Source: Clostridia bacterium
GTDB lineage: Bacteria > Bacillota > Clostridia > DUPQ01
Direction: 5' to 3'
Length of the DNA: 37,967 nt
NCBI GenBank assembly: GCA_030590175.1
Contig: JAUUZE010000003.1
Location: 1 to 37,967 of the forward strand
Below the pieces are notes generated by a model. That model did no database searches, was not told the origin of the DNA, and worked only from the letters and a program-made list of their open reading frames with translations. Both the position numbers and the translations under genes were made by a program. Shown in pieces: positions 1 through 9,446 of the stretch (position 1 is the stretch's first letter; each line of letters starts with the position of its first letter).

Positions 1-2
1 AT

Positions 3-506
3 GAAGAGTTTATATATGAAAATGAAGAGAGACAATTAAACTTTATAATGGACGCTATTAAAGGAATAAGAAATACTAGAAGTAATATGGATGTTAAACC
101 ATCTAGGAAAGCTTCACTAATTTTTATAACTGATGATAAAGATATTAAAAAATTGCTTATTAGTTCTTCAAACTATTTTGAAAAATTAGCATATGCTAGT
201 GATGTATCAATTATTGATTCTACACAACCAATTCCAGAAAAAGCAGTTTCTCTTGTATTAGATAAAACAACACTGTATATACCTCTATCAGATTTAATTG
301 ATTACAAGGCAGAGCTTGCTAGGTTACAAGGAGAAAAGAGTAAATTAGAAAATGAAGTAAAGCGAGCTTCTTCAAAATTAAATAATGAGCGATTTGTTAG
401 TAAAGCTCCAAAAGATGTGGTTGCTGAAGAGCGAGAAAAATTAACAAAGTATGAAGAGATGTTAAGTAGAATTATTATACAAATTGACACATTAAAAAAC
501 CAATAA
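3..506 (+). CDS. valS: Valyl-tRNA synthetase, C-terminal fragment (5' truncated by window edge)
   Basis: Frame open from nt 3 (EEFIYENEERQLNFIMDAIKGIRNTRSNMDVKPSRKA...). Typical ValS C-terminal anticodon/coiled-coil tail (LxxYKAELARLQGEKSKLENEVKRASSKLNNERFVSKAPKDVVAEEREKL). Confidence 0.93.
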   Translation, partial: EEFIYENEERQLNFIMDAIKGIRNTRSNMDVKPSRKASLIFITDDKDIKKLLISSSNYFEKLAYASDVSIIDSTQPIPEKAVSLVLDKTTLYIPLSDLIDYKAELARLQGEKSKLENEVKRASSKLNNERFVSKAPKDVVAEEREKLTKYEEMLSRIIIQIDTLKNQ

Positions 507-538
507 TATACCTAAAAAAATTATATTAAAATTCTTAA

Positions 539-562
539 AACTCCCCTAGAAATAGGGGAGTT
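539..562 (+). terminator. Strong hairpin, candidate valS terminator
   Basis: Perfect 10-bp stem AACTCCCCTA-GAAA-TAGGGGAGTT with a GAAA tetraloop, in the valS to mrpE gap. The downstream T-tract is weak on the + strand. Confidence 0.55.
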
Positions 563-625
563 ATTGGCATATACTCACAATAATAGTATCTGTAAATATT
601 TGCTAAAAAAAATATTGTTAAAAAA

Positions 626-654
626 TTGACACAGTGTTTATTTGATGGTAGATT
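626..654 (+). promoter_or_regulatory. Candidate sigma70 promoter for the Mrp/Mbx-like operon
   Basis: TTGACA (626-631), 17-nt spacer, TAGATT (649-654). The -10 is imperfect. Confidence 0.45.
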
Positions 655-660
655 ATAAGT

Positions 661-692
661 ACATATTATCATATTAGAATATGATGATATGT
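661..692. promoter_or_regulatory. 32-bp near-perfect dyad (candidate operator or 5'UTR hairpin)
   Basis: ACATATTATCATATT-AG-AATATGATGATATGT: 15-bp arms with one T/G mismatch (wobble in RNA), just downstream of the candidate -10. Confidence 0.55.
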
Positions 693-721
693 GGAAGATT
701 TTACATAAAAGGGGGGATAAT

Positions 722-1207
722 GTGAAAAGATATTTTTCAACATTTATACTCTGTTTTGGTGTTTGGCTTCTCTTAGCAGGAGTACAACCAGTGGAACTCA
801 TTGTTGGCGCAATCGTATCTGCGATTATCGCTTTCATAGCAAAAAGTATATTTACTTATGAACTGACTTGGAAATTCCCAGTCAATTTATTACTGTTTAT
901 TGTTTGGTACATACCAATATTTTTAGTTGAACTAATCAAAGCAAATATTGATGTTGCTATTAGAGTACTAAATCCCAAAATACCAATTAATCCAGGGTTT
1001 GTAAAAGTAGATACCAAGGTAACAAATGAACTTGGCAAATTAACATTAGCAAATTCTATTACTTTGACTCCAGGAACGATTACAGTTGATGTAGCCGAAG
1101 ATGGATTATTTGTTCATTGGATTGATGTCAAAGGAAAAGACCGCGAAGATATATCTTCACGTATTGCTGGAAAATTTGAAAAAGTGTTAAGGAGGATATT
1201 TCAATGA
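722..1207 (+). CDS. Na+/H+ antiporter subunit E (MrpE/MnhE; MbhA/MbxA-like)
   Basis: VKRYFSTFILCFGVWLLLAGVQPVELIVGAIVSAIIAF... MnhE family. GTG at 722 follows a GGGGGG RBS; the listed ATG at 689 lies inside the dyad. Confidence 0.88.
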   Translation: MKRYFSTFILCFGVWLLLAGVQPVELIVGAIVSAIIAFIAKSIFTYELTWKFPVNLLLFIVWYIPIFLVELIKANIDVAIRVLNPKIPINPGFVKVDTKVTNELGKLTLANSITLTPGTITVDVAEDGLFVHWIDVKGKDREDISSRIAGKFEKVLRRIFQ

Positions 1208-1455
1208 GTACAATTATTTTCTTATCTTTAGCAGGACTAGGTGTAGTTTTTTCTGTTTTTCGTTTAATTGTAGGGCCTACTCCATTTGATAGAATAGTAA
1301 GCCTTGATGCAATGAATATTTTAATAACTGGGTTATTAGTAGTTATTGCTTTAATACTTGATAGATCTTTATATCTTGATATTGCCATTGTTTATGCAAT
1401 TTTAGCATTTTTAGAAACTGTGGTATTTGCCAAGTTTTTGGAGGGTAAATCATGA
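1204..1455 (+). CDS. Na+/H+ antiporter subunit F (MrpF; MbhB/MbxB-like)
   Basis: RLIVGPTPFDRIVSLDAMN motif typical of MrpF. ATGA overlap with the upstream gene. Confidence 0.9.
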   Translation: MSTIIFLSLAGLGVVFSVFRLIVGPTPFDRIVSLDAMNILITGLLVVIALILDRSLYLDIAIVYAILAFLETVVFAKFLEGKS

Positions 1456-1793
1456 ATATAGCAGGAATTATTTTATTAATAGCTGGAGGCTTTTTCTATG
1501 CTATTGGTGGTCTTGGATTAGTCAGAATGCCAGATATTTATAACAGAGCACAAGCTGCGACTAAGGCTACAACTTTAGGAACAATTTTTACATTAATAGG
1601 AGTAGGGCTTTATCAACCAACTTGGTTCCCGAAACTTGCAGTTATAATTATATTTATTCTAATCACCAATCCCATAAGTAGCTCAACCTTAATAAGATCA
1701 GCTTATAAGAGTGGTGTTAAGGCAACTGATAAAACAGGTGTCGATGAATTGAAAGATTATTATGAAAAGGAGGAAAGTGATGCAAATAGTTAA
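1452..1793 (+). CDS. Na+/H+ antiporter subunit G (MrpG; MbhC/MbxC-like)
   Basis: GLVRMPDIYNRAQAATKATTLGT motif typical of MrpG. ATGA overlap. Confidence 0.92.
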   Translation: MNIAGIILLIAGGFFYAIGGLGLVRMPDIYNRAQAATKATTLGTIFTLIGVGLYQPTWFPKLAVIIIFILITNPISSSTLIRSAYKSGVKATDKTGVDELKDYYEKEESDANS

Positions 1794-2034
1794 TATTATC
1801 GAAATAGCTGTTAGTGTTTTTCTAGTATTATTTGCACTTGTAGCAGTATTTTCTAAAAACCTTATAAATAGTATTATTTTTCTATCAATCATGAGTATGT
1901 TGGCTGTTGTTGCTTTTGCATTATTTAGAGCACCTGATGTTGCGATTACTGAAGCAGTTATCGGTTCTGGTTTAATAACCTTCATTTTTATTATTACCAT
2001 AAAAACTGCGAAGAAAGCAGGTAAAGAGAAATGA
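1780..2034 (+). CDS. MbhD-like (DUF4040) hydrogenase/antiporter subunit
   Basis: NLINSIIFLSIMSMLAVVAFALFRAPDVAITEAVIGSGLITFIFI matches the MbhD/MnhA C-terminal region. Start moved to 1780 on the basis of the AGGAGG RBS. Confidence 0.82.
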   Translation: MQIVNIIEIAVSVFLVLFALVAVFSKNLINSIIFLSIMSMLAVVAFALFRAPDVAITEAVIGSGLITFIFIITIKTAKKAGKEK

Positions 2035-2774
2035 AAAAAATATTTATTGGAATCTTTGTAATTGCTTTTAGCGTAGTATTTTTACTAGCTATTTCAAATA
2101 GTGTTGATTTGTTTACGTATAATGATTCTTTATCAAGTGATAGTGTGTCAAATGGTTATATCAATAAAAACGTAACAAAAAATCAAAGTGAAGTTATTTT
2201 TAATGAAACTACTGATGCAGAAACAGGTTCTGCAAACATTGTAACTAGTATAATAGTAAATTATCGTTCTTTTGATACTTTAGGAGAGGTTACAGTTCTG
2301 TTTCTTTCTGCTATTGGAGTATCACTATTATTTGGTTCAACAGGAAAATTAGCTGAGAGGAAAAAAAGTGGTTTTATTCTACGAACAGCTGCTAGAATTA
2401 TTTTTCCAATGTTATTAGTAACAGGAACATATTTGTTTACTCATGGACATTTAACACCAGGTGGAGGTTTCCCAGGTGGTGCCATGATTGCAGCATCCTT
2501 TTTATTACTTTATTTAGCTGATGAAAAATTTGTTACAGCTATTGAGAAAATTAAACTAGTAGAAGGTAGTGCTGGTACACTTTATGTTCTTATTGGAATA
2601 ACAGGATTAGTAACTGGAGGATATTTCTTAGCAAACTTCATACCAACTGGAACAGTTGGTCAGTTAATTAGTTCAGGAATTATTCCTTTAATATACGTAT
2701 TAATTGGATTAAAGGTAGGCGCTGAAATTACTTCAGTTGTTAGCCGTTATTTACAAGAGGAGGTAACTTCATGA
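2031..2774 (+). CDS. MbhE+MnhB fusion (MbxF-like) subunit
   Basis: N-terminal NYRSFDTLGEVTVLFLSAIGVSLL (MbhE) followed by MnhB signature THGHLTPGGGFPGGAMIAASFLLLYLA. Confidence 0.87.
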   Translation: MKKIFIGIFVIAFSVVFLLAISNSVDLFTYNDSLSSDSVSNGYINKNVTKNQSEVIFNETTDAETGSANIVTSIIVNYRSFDTLGEVTVLFLSAIGVSLLFGSTGKLAERKKSGFILRTAARIIFPMLLVTGTYLFTHGHLTPGGGFPGGAMIAASFLLLYLADEKFVTAIEKIKLVEGSAGTLYVLIGITGLVTGGYFLANFIPTGTVGQLISSGIIPLIYVLIGLKVGAEITSVVSRYLQEEVTS

Positions 2775-3115
2775 TTAGAGTAGCCTCATTACTATTATTA
2801 ATGATTGGATTGTATGGATTATTATCTACTAGAAATGTTATTAAAATGATTATTTCTATTAATATCATGGAATTAGGTGTAAATATCTTTATTGTCTCCA
2901 TTGGTTTTGTTACAAATGGTGTTGCACCAATTTTAACTAGTCAGGTCAATTCATCACTTAGTAATTTTGTAGATCCTTTACCACAAGCATTAGTATTAAC
3001 ATCTATTGTTATTGGTTTAGGGATAACAGCATTAGGGTTAGCATTTGCTAGAAAGCTATACAAAAAGTATGGCACCTATGATTTAGCAAAGATAGGAGGT
3101 ATGAAAGATGAATAA
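2771..3115 (+). CDS. Na+/H+ antiporter subunit C / NuoK-like (MbhG/MbxG-like)
   Basis: LYGLLSTRNVIKMIISINIMELGVNIFIV...DPLPQALVLTSIVIGLGITALGLA, a MnhC signature. Confidence 0.92.
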   Translation: MIRVASLLLLMIGLYGLLSTRNVIKMIISINIMELGVNIFIVSIGFVTNGVAPILTSQVNSSLSNFVDPLPQALVLTSIVIGLGITALGLAFARKLYKKYGTYDLAKIGGMKDE

Positions 3116-4544
3116 TCCTGTATTATTAATTGTCATACCGTTATTATTAGCATTTTTATCTGTAATTATTAAAAAAGCAGGTAAATGGCTATTATTAGTT
3201 GGTTTACTTTTCAACACAGCATTGGCATTCTTTATTACAACGGGTGAAACTATTATTGGTGGATTTGCTCCTCCATATGGAATAAATCTTGTTGTCGATC
3301 AATTTACTTTAGTAGGAGTTATCTTAATAAACACATTAATGCTCATTACAATTGTTGTGTCATTTGATTTAGTGGGTAAATATTCCATTGTTTTATTAAC
3401 AGCATTAGCAGGTATTAATGGTATGCTTTTGACAGGTGACTTATTTAATCTGTTTGTCTTTATGGAAATTACAGTTATTGCAGCATATATTTTAAGTGCT
3501 CAAGCTAAAAAGTATCACCACACAATAACCTATTTGGTAATTGGTTCAGTTGGTTCAGTTTTATACTTGCTAGGTATTATATTATTGTATAACTTAACAG
3601 GTAGTTTAAATATGGCTGATGTAGCAGCAAAATTACCTCTATTAACTACTAAAGAACTTTTAGTTCCAGTCTTATTGATTTTCATTGGGATTGGTGTTGA
3701 AGTTAAATTAATGCCTGTAAGTGGATGGGTTAAAGGAGTTTATTCAAATGCAAATAGACTTATTGCTCCATTATTCGCATCAGTAATTGCAGGAACTGCT
3801 CTATTTGTTTTTGGTAAATTATTCGTAAGCGTCTTACCAGTTAGTGATACTTTAACATTATTAATGTTAATTATGTCAGTTATGACTTTTGTCTTTGGTG
3901 AGTTTGCAGCATTTAACCAGAAAAGAGTAAAAAACATTCTACTTTATTCAAGTATTGGACAAGCTGGTTTAGTTACTGCTTTGTTTATATCAGGTTTAGT
4001 ATATGCAGCTGTGATTTTACTAATTAGTAATGTTATTTCTAAATTAATTATGTTTACCATTGCAGGTGCTTTTACTGAAAAATATGAAACTGATGACTAT
4101 GAGTCATTAAACGGTGTATTTGTTCATAATAAATTTACTGGGATAGCATTTACAATTGCAGCTTTATCTATGGCAGGTATTCCACTATTAATTGGTTTCT
4201 ATGCTAAGCTAAATATCCTTATTGGATTTTTCCAAGCGCAGAACTATGTTCTTCCAGCAATCATTTTACTTATGGCTATAGTTGAAGGGGCATATATTAT
4301 TAAGTTATTACTAGCTCTTTGGGCACCTGGAAAAGAAGGACAAGTTTCAGAAAAATCATTTGCAGTAGAGAAAAAACAATTATTATCAGTTAAAAATACA
4401 ATAATCTGTTTAATAGTTGCCTTAGTTATTATTGCAGGTGGAGTATTAATAGATATAACAGAAAAAGTTGTAACAGATGGACAACCACTATTAGGTGATC
4501 AATCACCATCATTTACAATATCTCAAAGTAAAGGAGGGGAATAA
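3108..4544 (+). CDS. Antiporter-like subunit (MrpD/NuoN type; MbxH-like)
   Basis: Multi-TM protein with DLFNLFVFMEITVIAAYILSA (TM5 Glu) and VEVKLMP (TM7 Lys) motifs. Confidence 0.88.
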   Translation: MNNPVLLIVIPLLLAFLSVIIKKAGKWLLLVGLLFNTALAFFITTGETIIGGFAPPYGINLVVDQFTLVGVILINTLMLITIVVSFDLVGKYSIVLLTALAGINGMLLTGDLFNLFVFMEITVIAAYILSAQAKKYHHTITYLVIGSVGSVLYLLGIILLYNLTGSLNMADVAAKLPLLTTKELLVPVLLIFIGIGVEVKLMPVSGWVKGVYSNANRLIAPLFASVIAGTALFVFGKLFVSVLPVSDTLTLLMLIMSVMTFVFGEFAAFNQKRVKNILLYSSIGQAGLVTALFISGLVYAAVILLISNVISKLIMFTIAGAFTEKYETDDYESLNGVFVHNKFTGIAFTIAALSMAGIPLLIGFYAKLNILIGFFQAQNYVLPAIILLMAIVEGAYIIKLLLALWAPGKEGQVSEKSFAVEKKQLLSVKNTIICLIVALVIIAGGVLIDITEKVVTDGQPLLGDQSPSFTISQSKGGE

Positions 4545-6367
4545 TGACTTTAATTACTGTATTAATCACCCTGCTTACCTTAGCAGCAGTTACATATTTA
4601 TTATCACTTGTTAATAGCAAATTAGGAGCTTACTTTACTATTGTAACTTCACTAGCTACGATTGTTATGCTATTTTTAATAAAAGATAGTATAGGTCAAT
4701 CTTATAGCTTGTCGTTTTTCACTTTTAAATTAACAACTGTTGGATGGTATTTTTCCATGGTTATGGTGACAGTATATTTCACAACAGCTTTTCTAAATCC
4801 ATTTTGGATAAAAAAAATGATTTATCCTGCTGCATATAACTTATTCTTTTTAGTTTCATTAATTGGAACAATTGGAATGTTTTTTGCCAGAGATTTCATT
4901 ACTTTATTCATTTGTTGGGAAACAGTGGTATGGACATCTACTTTCATTATACAGATGGGAAAATCTAGAAAATCATCTTATGTATACTATGTAGTTAGTG
5001 CAATTGGTTCAATGGTAACACTTTTTGCAATGATGTTAGTTTATCAAGTTTCTGGAACATTAGAAATTTCAACAGCATTTAGTGCGCTTTCTGGACAACC
5101 AGTATTAGCTTTAATTGTATTCTTTACATTTATATTAGCTGGACTTAGTAAAATTGGTATATTCCCATTTCATGTATGGTTACCAATGGCACATGGAAGT
5201 GCTCCACATACCTTTTCACCGGTATTATCAGGTGGACTAGTAAAAATGGGAGCATTTATCGCTTATCTAAGTGTTACAGCATTTGCAGCTTATGAAGTTT
5301 TTGCTAATACATTCACTATTATGGGAATACCAGCACCTTTATACATAATTATGGTGCTTGGTGCAATTTCAATTGTTGTGGGAACAGTGATGGCCATTAG
5401 GCAAGATGATGCTAAAAAGTTATTAGCATATTCCTCTGTAGCAAATGGAGGATATATATTAATTGGAATTTTATTATATGATCAAATAGCTTTTGCAGGT
5501 GGAATGCTTCATTTAATTTCCCATGCATTAGCTTCAGCTACAGCTTTTATTACAATTGCCATAGTGGCATATCGTACTGGAACAACAAAAATGTCAGAAT
5601 TAGGTGGCATGATTCATAGAATGCCAGTAACTTATACTGTTTATTTAATTGCAATTATATCCATGGCAGGAATACCTCCAATGGGTGGATTTGTTTCTAA
5701 ATGGTTAATATTACAAGGACTTGCAGATCGTGGGTTATTATTCCTAGCGGCAGCTGCTTTCTTTGGTTCAATTGGTTCATTTATGTATGTGTTTAGACCA
5801 CTTAGTGCTGTATTCTTAGGTCAATTAGCTCCAAAATATGAAAAAATAAAAGAAGCTAATATAATGATGCAAATTCCAATGTACTTATTAACTATAGCAA
5901 CATTATTAGTTGGAGTATTCCCAAATGTTGTATTACGTGTCATAGCTGATATTCAACTTGAAGCTGGAATACAAGAAATAGTATTAGTTGGAAACACAAT
6001 TGTAGTATCAAATGGTGTATTAGACGCTTTAAGAGTATTTATTGTATTCGGATATGGTTTCTTAATTGCTTTAGTAATATTCATCTTAAGGAGAAAGAGC
6101 AGAAGGGTAACTTTAATGGATACCTATACTTCAGCTGAGTTTATTCATACACCAGAGTTATTACATTATTCAAGTAATTTTTATGCTCCTTTTGAGCGAT
6201 TAACAAAAAAACCTTATCCAGTACTTAACTTATATGAAAAAGTATCAATTAAGATAAAAGAGATTGGGCATATGGCAGAGAGCCTATTTTCAAGTTCTAA
6301 ACCGGCAATTACCATATTCTGGATTATCATTGTGTTTGCAATATTTTTCTTAGGAGGTGTTCTATAA
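4544..6367 (+). CDS. Second antiporter-like subunit (MrpA/NuoL type; MbxH'-like)
   Basis: LFICWETVVWTSTFII, GLSKIGIFPFHVWLPMAHGSAPHTFSPVLSGGLVKMG, proton-conducting transporter family. Confidence 0.9.
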   Translation: MTLITVLITLLTLAAVTYLLSLVNSKLGAYFTIVTSLATIVMLFLIKDSIGQSYSLSFFTFKLTTVGWYFSMVMVTVYFTTAFLNPFWIKKMIYPAAYNLFFLVSLIGTIGMFFARDFITLFICWETVVWTSTFIIQMGKSRKSSYVYYVVSAIGSMVTLFAMMLVYQVSGTLEISTAFSALSGQPVLALIVFFTFILAGLSKIGIFPFHVWLPMAHGSAPHTFSPVLSGGLVKMGAFIAYLSVTAFAAYEVFANTFTIMGIPAPLYIIMVLGAISIVVGTVMAIRQDDAKKLLAYSSVANGGYILIGILLYDQIAFAGGMLHLISHALASATAFITIAIVAYRTGTTKMSELGGMIHRMPVTYTVYLIAIISMAGIPPMGGFVSKWLILQGLADRGLLFLAAAAFFGSIGSFMYVFRPLSAVFLGQLAPKYEKIKEANIMMQIPMYLLTIATLLVGVFPNVVLRVIADIQLEAGIQEIVLVGNTIVVSNGVLDALRVFIVFGYGFLIALVIFILRRKSRRVTLMDTYTSAEFIHTPELLHYSSNFYAPFERLTKKPYPVLNLYEKVSIKIKEIGHMAESLFSSSKPAITIFWIIIVFAIFFLGGVL

Positions 6368-7287
6368 TGACTGTGATGAATTTTGTTTATGGCTTTATTG
6401 TCTTATTGGCAGCATTTATTTTTCAGACAGCTTTAACAGGTGTTAATAGAAAAGTAACTGCACGTATACAAAAGAGATATGGACCTAGATGGTATCAACA
6501 GTTTTTAGATATCTTCAAAGCGCTACGTAAAGGTTCAATTACTCATGGATGGGTATTTGACTTTGGTGTAATAATGGCACTTGGAGGAATTATGGCAACG
6601 GTTATTTTCATTCCTGTTGCTGGATTTGAAGCATTCCCAAATATGGATAATGTATTTGTAATTTCTTATCTACTAGCTGTTGGAATGCTAGGAATGGCTA
6701 TGAGTGCAGCAGGTTCTGGTAACCCTTGGGCAAGTATAGGTGTATCTAGAGCACTAACCAATATGGTTGCTTATGATGTTCCATTAATGATTGTAATCTT
6801 TACATTAATATTTGCCTTTGATACAGCCTCTGTATCAGAAATTGCCGCTATGCAACAAGGAATGGGTGTTCTAGGTTGGAATGCCGTTAGAATGCCTTTA
6901 GGAGGCATTGTAGCCTTTATAGCATTGTTTGGTATGTTGGGTAAAAAACCCTTTGACTCTTTCATTGCTCCTGCTGAAATTGCTTCAGGACCAATGGTAG
7001 AATATGGTGGAAAACATTTAGGATTTATGTTCATTTTACATGAACTAATGACATTTATTGAAGTATCATTAATTTTAAGTTTATTCTTTGGTGGTGGAAG
7101 TTCAATTTTAGTATATGCCATCAAATATGCAATATTATATACTCTGGTCAATATAATATCTCAGGTTATGCCTAGATTTAAAATTGATCAAGCTGTTAAA
7201 TTTTTCTACAGAGTTCCGTTAGTTTTCGCAATTATTCAGGGCTTAGTAGTCATCTTCTTAGGATGGGGGGTATCTGTATGGTTTTAG
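6367..7287 (+). CDS. NuoH-like membrane anchor (MbhM/MbxM-like)
   Basis: NRKVTARIQKRYGPRWYQQFLDIFKALRKGS...GSGNPWASIGVSRALTNMVAYDVPL...PFDSFIAPAEIASGPMVEYGGKHLGFMFI, complex I ND1/HycD family. Confidence 0.93.
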   Translation: MTVMNFVYGFIVLLAAFIFQTALTGVNRKVTARIQKRYGPRWYQQFLDIFKALRKGSITHGWVFDFGVIMALGGIMATVIFIPVAGFEAFPNMDNVFVISYLLAVGMLGMAMSAAGSGNPWASIGVSRALTNMVAYDVPLMIVIFTLIFAFDTASVSEIAAMQQGMGVLGWNAVRMPLGGIVAFIALFGMLGKKPFDSFIAPAEIASGPMVEYGGKHLGFMFILHELMTFIEVSLILSLFFGGGSSILVYAIKYAILYTLVNIISQVMPRFKIDQAVKFFYRVPLVFAIIQGLVVIFLGWGVSVWF

Positions 7288-7829
7288 AAAATCAAGATAA
7301 CAGAAACTTATGGGAAAAAATCGGTGATTTTTTCAGTGCCAACTCAATTTGGATGAAATGGTATTGTACTGGTTGTGGAGCAATTGAATTGCCTCCAACA
7401 ATGACATCACGATTTGATATGGAACGTTTAGGAATGGGGCCAATGGCTACACCTAGACAAGCAGATGTACTGCTTATTACAGGTTACTTAAGTAGCAAAA
7501 CACTAAGAAGGGTTATCTACTCTTATGAGCAGATGCAAGATCCTAAATATATTGTAGCTTTTGGTTCATGTACAATCAATGGAGGAATCTACTATGATTC
7601 CTATGCAACTATTAATCAGTTAGATAAATATATACCTGTTGATTTGTATATTGCAGGATGTATGCCACGTCCAGAAGGAATTATGAATGCTTTTGCTGAT
7701 TTAATTACCATGATAAAAAAAGGGCAAGCCAATGGATGGCGCCATTACCAAGAAAATTATGAATGGTATAAGCAAAATCAACTAGACTCATTAAAGGAGG
7801 TAATTATACATGATGAATTCCATGAATAA
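7278..7829 (+). CDS. NuoB-like small subunit (MbhJ/MbxJ-like), one [4Fe-4S]
   Basis: WYCTGCGAIELPPTMTSRFDMERLGMGPMATPRQADVLLITG...AFGSCTINGG...YIAGCMPRPE: four conserved Cys. Start set to ATG 7278 after GGGGGG RBS. Confidence 0.92.
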   Translation: MVLENQDNRNLWEKIGDFFSANSIWMKWYCTGCGAIELPPTMTSRFDMERLGMGPMATPRQADVLLITGYLSSKTLRRVIYSYEQMQDPKYIVAFGSCTINGGIYYDSYATINQLDKYIPVDLYIAGCMPRPEGIMNAFADLITMIKKGQANGWRHYQENYEWYKQNQLDSLKEVIIHDEFHE

Positions 7830-8328
7830 TATTATCAAACAAATTGATGATGTCTTAACAATTACAAATAGTGAAATTATTACCAATAGACAGTTTGCTA
7901 TTGATATAAATAGTGGCGATGTTCATCAGTCATTAGCATATTTAAAATCAATTGGATTTACTCAATTAAGTATTCTTACTTGTATTGATTTGATTGCTAA
8001 TAACGAGTTCCAATTAATCTACATTCTTAATAACTGGGAACTAGGATTGTTTGTTATAGTTAGAACCATAATACCTAGAGACAATCCAGCATTTGTTACA
8101 ATAATAAATATTTTTCCAGGTGCAAAGTATTATGAGCGAGAAGTACATGAGTTCTTTGGAGTGACCTTTGAAGGAAATGATTCCTATTCTAAACCATTAC
8201 TACTAGAAATTTGGGATGATATACCTCCACTTAGAAAAGATTTTGATCCCCAAGTATATTCAGATAGTAAGTTTCCAAAGCGTGATTTAGATAAAATATA
8301 TCGCTCTAAAATAGGAGGTGTTGACTAA
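7810..8328 (+). CDS. NuoC-like subunit (MbhK/MbxK-like)
   Basis: NPAFVTIINIFPGAKYYEREVHEFFGVTFEGND...PPLRKDFDP, complex I 30-kDa signature. Confidence 0.9.
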   Translation: MMNSMNNIIKQIDDVLTITNSEIITNRQFAIDINSGDVHQSLAYLKSIGFTQLSILTCIDLIANNEFQLIYILNNWELGLFVIVRTIIPRDNPAFVTIINIFPGAKYYEREVHEFFGVTFEGNDSYSKPLLLEIWDDIPPLRKDFDPQVYSDSKFPKRDLDKIYRSKIGGVD

Positions 8329-9438
8329 ATGAAAGAAGTAAAACTGTTTTTAGGTCCTCAGCATCCTGGAATGCATGGAAACTATAGTGTTCATATGTAT
8401 GTTGATGGAGATATAATAAAAAAAGCACGTCCTACACCTGGGTTTTTACACCGTGGTTTTGAAAAACTTATGGAGAGAAGACTTTGGATGGGTAATTTAG
8501 CTTTAATTCCTAGAATTTGTGTTGTGGAACCAGATATTAATGAAATGGTTTATGCACAAGGAATTGAAACCCTAGCTAATGTAGAAGTTCCTGAAAAAGC
8601 ACATTGGATTAGAATGTTAATTTTAGAAATGGCTCGTTTAGCTATTCATATTATGGGGTTAGGAGGCATTGGTGGACCTACTGGAATGTACACAATCACT
8701 TATTGGGCTATTGCACAGCGTGATTTGATTTTAGATTTATTTGAAGAAATAACTGGAGCTAGAGTTTATCATATGTATATTGTACCAGGTGGTGTTAGAA
8801 AGCAATTACCAGTTGGGATTTTAGATAAAGTTAGTAAGTTATTAGACGAATTAGATGTTAAAATTCCAGAGTATAAAGAATTAGCACTAAAACATCCTAT
8901 TATTCATAAACGTATTAAAGATAATATTATGTTACCAGCTGATGTTGTATGGGAACTAGGTGTAACTGGTATTGGAATGAGATCTGCAATAGGAAAAGAA
9001 TATGACCTTAGAAAAGTTCAACCATATGCTAGATATGATCAAGTTGAATTTGATGTACCAATTGCAAATTATTCAGATGGGTTAACTAGAATGAATACTA
9101 AGTATAAGGAAATTTTCCAAAGTATTAGAATTCTTAGGCAGGTTATTGAAAAAATGCCAAAAGAAGGCGAAGTTAGAACTAGAGTTTCTACTGGAAGTGC
9201 ACTGCGTTGGACAGTTCCAGCTGGAATGGTCTATTCTGCTATTGAATCAAGCAGAGGAGAATATGGATATTTCATTGTATCAGATGGAAAAGAAATGCCT
9301 TATCGTATAGCTGTTAGAGGCGCGTCTTTCCCACAGGGGCTATTAGGTATTGAAAAATATTTAGTAGGTCATAGAATTGATGATGCATCCCTTTGGATGG
9401 ATACAATGGGTGTTTGCTCACCAGAGATAGATAGGTAG
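8329..9438 (+). CDS. NuoD-like catalytic subunit with CxxE/CxxE in place of NiFe CxxC motifs (MbxL-like)
   Basis: FLGPQHPGMHGNYSVHMYVDGD...GFLHRGFEKLMERR...RICVVEPDIN...GGVRKQLP...MDTMGVCSPEIDR. Confidence 0.92.
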   Translation: MKEVKLFLGPQHPGMHGNYSVHMYVDGDIIKKARPTPGFLHRGFEKLMERRLWMGNLALIPRICVVEPDINEMVYAQGIETLANVEVPEKAHWIRMLILEMARLAIHIMGLGGIGGPTGMYTITYWAIAQRDLILDLFEEITGARVYHMYIVPGGVRKQLPVGILDKVSKLLDELDVKIPEYKELALKHPIIHKRIKDNIMLPADVVWELGVTGIGMRSAIGKEYDLRKVQPYARYDQVEFDVPIANYSDGLTRMNTKYKEIFQSIRILRQVIEKMPKEGEVRTRVSTGSALRWTVPAGMVYSAIESSRGEYGYFIVSDGKEMPYRIAVRGASFPQGLLGIEKYLVGHRIDDASLWMDTMGVCSPEIDR

Positions 9439-9446
9439 GTGATTAT

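Noticed and set aside
6771-7151. 126-aa minus-strand ORF within the NuoH-like gene
   Set aside because: Antisense shadow ORF of a strongly conserved gene. The same applies to the other minus-strand ORFs at 10700, 15369, 25395, 28479, 29132, 32656 and 37532.
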